In this document: piece by piece, positions 32,031 to 34,092 of the stretch
How positions within the stretch are numbered: the first letter of the stretch is position 1
How the letters are laid out: every line of letters starts with the position of its first letter
Assembly (NCBI RefSeq): GCF_003432075.1
Contig: NZ_QWBU01000024.1
Location: 1-34,092 of the forward strand
Direction of reading: 5' to 3'
Length of the DNA stretch: 34,092 nucleotides
Source: Shinella sp. WSJ-2
GTDB taxonomy: Bacteria > Pseudomonadota > Alphaproteobacteria > Rhizobiales > Rhizobiaceae
The notes under the pieces: model-generated
Databases searched by the model: none
The model's input: only the letters and a program-made list of their open reading frames with translations
What the model was told of the DNA's origin: nothing
Position numbers and translations under genes: made by a program

Positions 32031-33071
32031 TCAGGCCTTGGCCGGCTTTTCGATGAGATGCAGCAGGTCCGGATGATGTTTTGCCGCGACATCCGGATGG
32101 GAGCGCAGGCGGCTCTTCAGATGATTGACGCCGACCTCGCGGAAGATCGGGTTGAGCGGATCGACCGTCACACCACGCTCGCCGCGCTTGAGCTCGTCCG
32201 GCAAGGGGATGACAGGGATGGTCGCGTCGTAACGCGCGCCGAGGAAGAAGGCGACGGAGAAGCGCTCCGTGCCGGCGGGAGGGGTGACGACATCGTGCAC
32301 GTCCGCGCGCACGAAACCGTTGGTCGCAAGCTCAAGCAATTCGCCGCTATTGATGATGAATGTGCCTGGCACCGGCGGCGCCTCGATCCACACGCCCTCT
32401 TCGGTGCGGATGCGCAGGCCGGGCGTCGTGTCCTGCAGGAGCACCGTGACGAAGCCTCCGTCCTTGTGTGCACCCACCCCCTGGTCACTGCCGGCAGCCT
32501 CGCGGCCGGGATAGCGAATGATTTTCAGCAACTGCGAGGGCGAGGGTTCATAGATCTCGGCGAACGCGTTTTCCGGTTGGCCGAGCGACAGCGCAATGGC
32601 CTTAAGCACATCGATGCCGATGCGCGTGACTTCGGCCTGATAGCGCAAAAGCAGCGGCTTCAGCTCCGGCAGGGCCTCCGGCCACTGGTTCGGTCCATAG
32701 AGGCGGTTCCACGGCGTTTCCGGGCTGGCCTCGACCGCTGCGCCCTCCGTATTGATGTCGAGCTGCTCGCGCCAGTCCTGCTCGCCGCGGGTCCGTTCGT
32801 AGCCCGCCCGGTTGTAACCGCGGAAATGCGGCGACTTGACCATTTCGATCGACAGCTTGTCCGCCTCCGGCAGGGCAAAGAACCGCTTCGAGGCGGCAAT
32901 CACGTCGTCAATCAGGCTCTGCGGCACACCATGGCCGGTGAGATAGAAAAAGCCGTGATCATGCAGCACCCGGGTCAGTTCCCGGATGAAGCCCGCACGC
33001 TCGTCCGCACTGCCATAGAAGCGGGAAAAGTCGATGGTCGGCAGATGGACCGGTTTTGTATGGATGGTCAT
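32031..33071 (-). CDS. Isopenicillin-N-synthase-like 2-oxoglutarate/Fe(II) oxygenase
   Basis: A 346-residue non-haem iron oxygenase of the IPNS/plant-2OG family. The DIOX_N-like segment is LPTIDFSRFYGSADERAGFIRELTRVLHDHGFFYLTGHGVP. The iron facial triad is H202-x-D204 (GAHKDGGFVTVL) and H259 (RADVHDVV), and R270-x-S272 (RFSVAFF) binds the 2-oxoglutarate carboxylate. It is unrelated to TauD in sequence style. The start is ATG 33071, after GAGGAG. It is followed by cysE and preceded by a small ORF whose stop overlaps its start. The substrate is unknown; the neighbours favour a sulfur-containing or thiol compound, but members also act on many other substrates. Confidence 0.92.
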   Translation of the reverse strand: MTIHTKPVHLPTIDFSRFYGSADERAGFIRELTRVLHDHGFFYLTGHGVPQSLIDDVIAASKRFFALPEADKLSIEMVKSPHFRGYNRAGYERTRGEQDWREQLDINTEGAAVEASPETPWNRLYGPNQWPEALPELKPLLLRYQAEVTRIGIDVLKAIALSLGQPENAFAEIYEPSPSQLLKIIRYPGREAAGSDQGVGAHKDGGFVTVLLQDTTPGLRIRTEEGVWIEAPPVPGTFIINSGELLELATNGFVRADVHDVVTPPAGTERFSVAFFLGARYDATIPVIPLPDELKRGERGVTVDPLNPIFREVGVNHLKSRLRSHPDVAAKHHPDLLHLIEKPAKA

Positions 33072-33247
33072 GGATACTCCTCAATAAACGATGGGGCCGG
33101 TCGCGTGCAGCAAACGACACAGGCAGGCGAAAATTTCTGGCGACGCCCGATCACCCCGCCGAAGCCGGAGGCGGGCGCGCCACCGAGACGCGGCAAAACA
33201 AGAGGGGTAACCAGAGCCGCAGGGAAAATGCGACGTGAGATATTCAT
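33068..33247 (-). CDS. Possible 59-residue small protein or Cys-containing leader ORF
   Basis: It starts at ATG 33247 after an AGAGAG-like site and ends with TGA overlapping the oxygenase ATG (ATGA), a geometry that usually means translational coupling. The N-terminus (MNISRRIFPAALVTPLVL) is basic then hydrophobic, like a short or decayed signal peptide. Near the end is ACVVCCT, three cysteines in five residues, just before a sulfur-pathway operon. It could be a cysteine-sensing leader peptide or a vestigial exported protein. There is no homolog I recognise, and it could also be chance. Confidence 0.4.
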   Translation of the reverse strand: MNISRRIFPAALVTPLVLPRLGGAPASGFGGVIGRRQKFSPACVVCCTRPAPSFIEEYP

Positions 33248-33257
33248 GGCACTCTCT

Positions 33258-33300
33258 GAAAACAAGTCACCCACATAATCCATGGATTTACCTTGTTTTC
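33258..33300. promoter_or_regulatory. Dyad region upstream of the oxygenase-cysE operon
   Basis: GAAAACAAG (33258-33266) and CTTGTTTTC (33292-33300) are perfect 9-base arms. Between them lies the palindrome AATCCATGGATT (33277-33288). The region is immediately upstream of the small ORF and probably holds the operon promoter or an operator. It does not show the TATAGAAT core of the other units. Confidence 0.45.
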
Positions 33301-33319
33301 GAGGTCTCCTGTTCCAAGC

Positions 33320-33448
33320 CTACCCTGCCGTTTTAGTTTTTTCTCCTACGCAAGCGGCGCTAAGAGCACGATACGGCAACGAACGTGCAGCCAGATTAAG
33401 CCACAGCGCGGGACGACTCTGCTTGTACATGCACTGATAGCGAGCCAT
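33320..33448 (-). CDS. Possible 42-residue small ORF, unknown
   Basis: ATG 33448 follows GAGGTT at suitable spacing and opens a 42-codon frame (MARYQCMYKQSRPALWLNLA...). It lies in the 279-base stretch between the truncated folD and the small ORF at 33247. I recognise no family. It may equally be debris of a rearrangement. Nothing else was identified in this stretch. Confidence 0.2.
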   Translation of the reverse strand: MARYQCMYKQSRPALWLNLAARSLPYRALSAACVGEKTKTAG

Positions 33449-33526
33449 GGCGTAACCTCGTGAGACAACTTTATTTGCCTGGCTCGACACGGGTACGCCG
33501 GAGAGCCTCCCAGAAACAGGTGCCAT

Positions 33527-33745
33527 CTACCTCGGCAGGGTATGCTGGATGGAGGTGAAACCGCATTCCTTCGACATGCGGCTCTTGGCGCCGACATAGG
33601 CGTGGCTTGCCGGATCATCGCCGACGATGACGACGGCGAGACCGGGCTTGACGCCGGCCTCGTTTTCCAAGGTCATGGTCGCGGCCTTCACGGCCTCAAT
33701 CACGCAAGCGGCAACCTGTTTCCCATCGATCACGATGGCACTCAT
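33527..33745 (-). pseudogene. folD: folD truncated to its first ~71 codons
   Basis: The frame starts at ATG 33745, three bases after the purU stop, with a clear FolD N-terminus: [52 protein letters not shown] and TSIQHTLP. It then ends at once (R, stop TAG at 33527-33529). Intact FolD has about 300 residues, with the NADP-binding domain after this point. No trace of the rest appears in the following DNA. The fragment keeps part of the substrate-binding domain (YVGAKSR with the catalytic Lys) but cannot bind NADP. The gene was cut by a deletion, insertion or inversion at about 33530. Another folD or Fhs route must exist elsewhere if needed. Confidence 0.85.
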
Positions 33746-33748
33746 CGC

Positions 33749-34092
33749 TCAGCCCATGCGCTCGGAGGCATAGGAGCCCGGTGACGGCGGGAAGACGATG
33801 GTCTTGTTGCCGTTCATGAAGACCCGGTGGTGGATGTGCGCATGCACGGCGCGGGCGAGAACCTGGCTCTCCACGTCGCGGCCGATCGAGACATAGTCCT
33901 CGGCTGACTGCGCATGCGTGATGCGCGCGACGTCCTGCTCGATGATCGGACCTTCGTCGAGATCCTCGGTAACGTAGTGCGCCGTCGCACCGATCAGCTT
34001 CACGCCGCGCTCGAAGGCCTGCTTGTAGGGGTTGGCCCCCTTGAACGACGGCAGGAACGAGTGGTGGATGTTGATGATGCGGCCCGACATCT
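33749..34092 (-). CDS. purU: Formyltetrahydrofolate deformylase, C-terminal part (5' end outside window)
   Basis: PurU hydrolyses 10-formyltetrahydrofolate to tetrahydrofolate and formate. The visible ~114 residues include [22 protein letters not shown], with the formyltransferase-fold active-site His, and [21 protein letters not shown], with the catalytic Asp. They end in [15 protein letters not shown]. The frame stays open to the window edge, so it is cut by the window, not broken. The purU-folD order is usual in Rhizobiales one-carbon operons. Confidence 0.93.
   Translation of the reverse strand, partial: MSGRIINIHHSFLPSFKGANPYKQAFERGVKLIGATAHYVTEDLDEGPIIEQDVARITHAQSAEDYVSIGRDVESQVLARAVHAHIHHRVFMNGNKTIVFPPSPGSYASERMG

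Noticed and set aside
31773-33278. A 501-codon plus-strand frame
   Set aside because: Antisense to cysE and the oxygenase gene, both with intact catalytic residues.
33320-33526. Insertion-sequence remnant next to truncated folD
   Set aside because: No transposase fragment, terminal inverted repeats or target duplication could be seen; only the abrupt end of folD homology supports a rearrangement.

Overview
The window is high-GC (roughly 60-65 %, by eye) DNA with tightly packed, often overlapping genes. Gene content and protein sequence point to an alphaproteobacterium of the Rhizobiales, probably Rhizobiaceae: a che cluster, a VirC1-like ParA ATPase, Aap-type amino-acid permeases and a purU-folD pair. 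No rRNA, tRNA, CRISPR array or intact insertion sequence was seen.

Layout. (1) 1-3589, plus strand: the end of a chemoreceptor, then cheW, cheR, cheB and a ParA/VirC1-like ATPase. (2) 3630-7475, minus: one very large protein that joins a FecR-type domain, TPR repeats and a C-terminal outer-membrane beta-barrel. (3) 7760-9614: a DMT/EamA exporter divergent from a LysR regulator, with a clear dyad operator between them. (4) 9805-25593, minus: a block of organosulfur genes. It holds two DszA/NtaA-type flavin monooxygenases, three SfnB/DszC-type acyl-CoA-dehydrogenase-fold monooxygenases, an FAD/NAD(P)-binding protein, metNIQ, metY, and a sulfonate/taurine-type ABC importer with a small unknown membrane protein. 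(5) 25827-31025, plus: a small XRE regulator gene broken by one in-frame stop, an Aap-like importer (binding protein and two permeases, no ATPase), and ssuD. (6) 31124-33247, minus: cysE, an isopenicillin-N-synthase-like oxygenase and a possible Cys-containing small ORF. (7) 33527-34092, minus: a folD gene cut to 72 codons and the 3' part of purU.

How it fits together. Regions 4 to 6 read as a sulfur-scavenging supercluster. ABC systems would bring in sulfonates, methionine-like or other organosulfur compounds. FMNH2-dependent monooxygenases would cleave C-S bonds. MetY and CysE feed the sulfide-assimilating routes to homocysteine and cysteine. No flavin reductase (SsuE/SfnE type) and no sulfite reductase are present, so these must come from elsewhere.

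The most notable non-coding observation is an AT-rich element with a TATAGAAT-like core. It lies about 47-80 bases upstream of six sulfur-related transcription units, on both strands. Two copies share an identical 26-base stretch plus a second 9-base block at the same spacing. This looks like the binding site of one common regulator. The truncated folD marks a likely rearrangement junction at the right end of the cluster.
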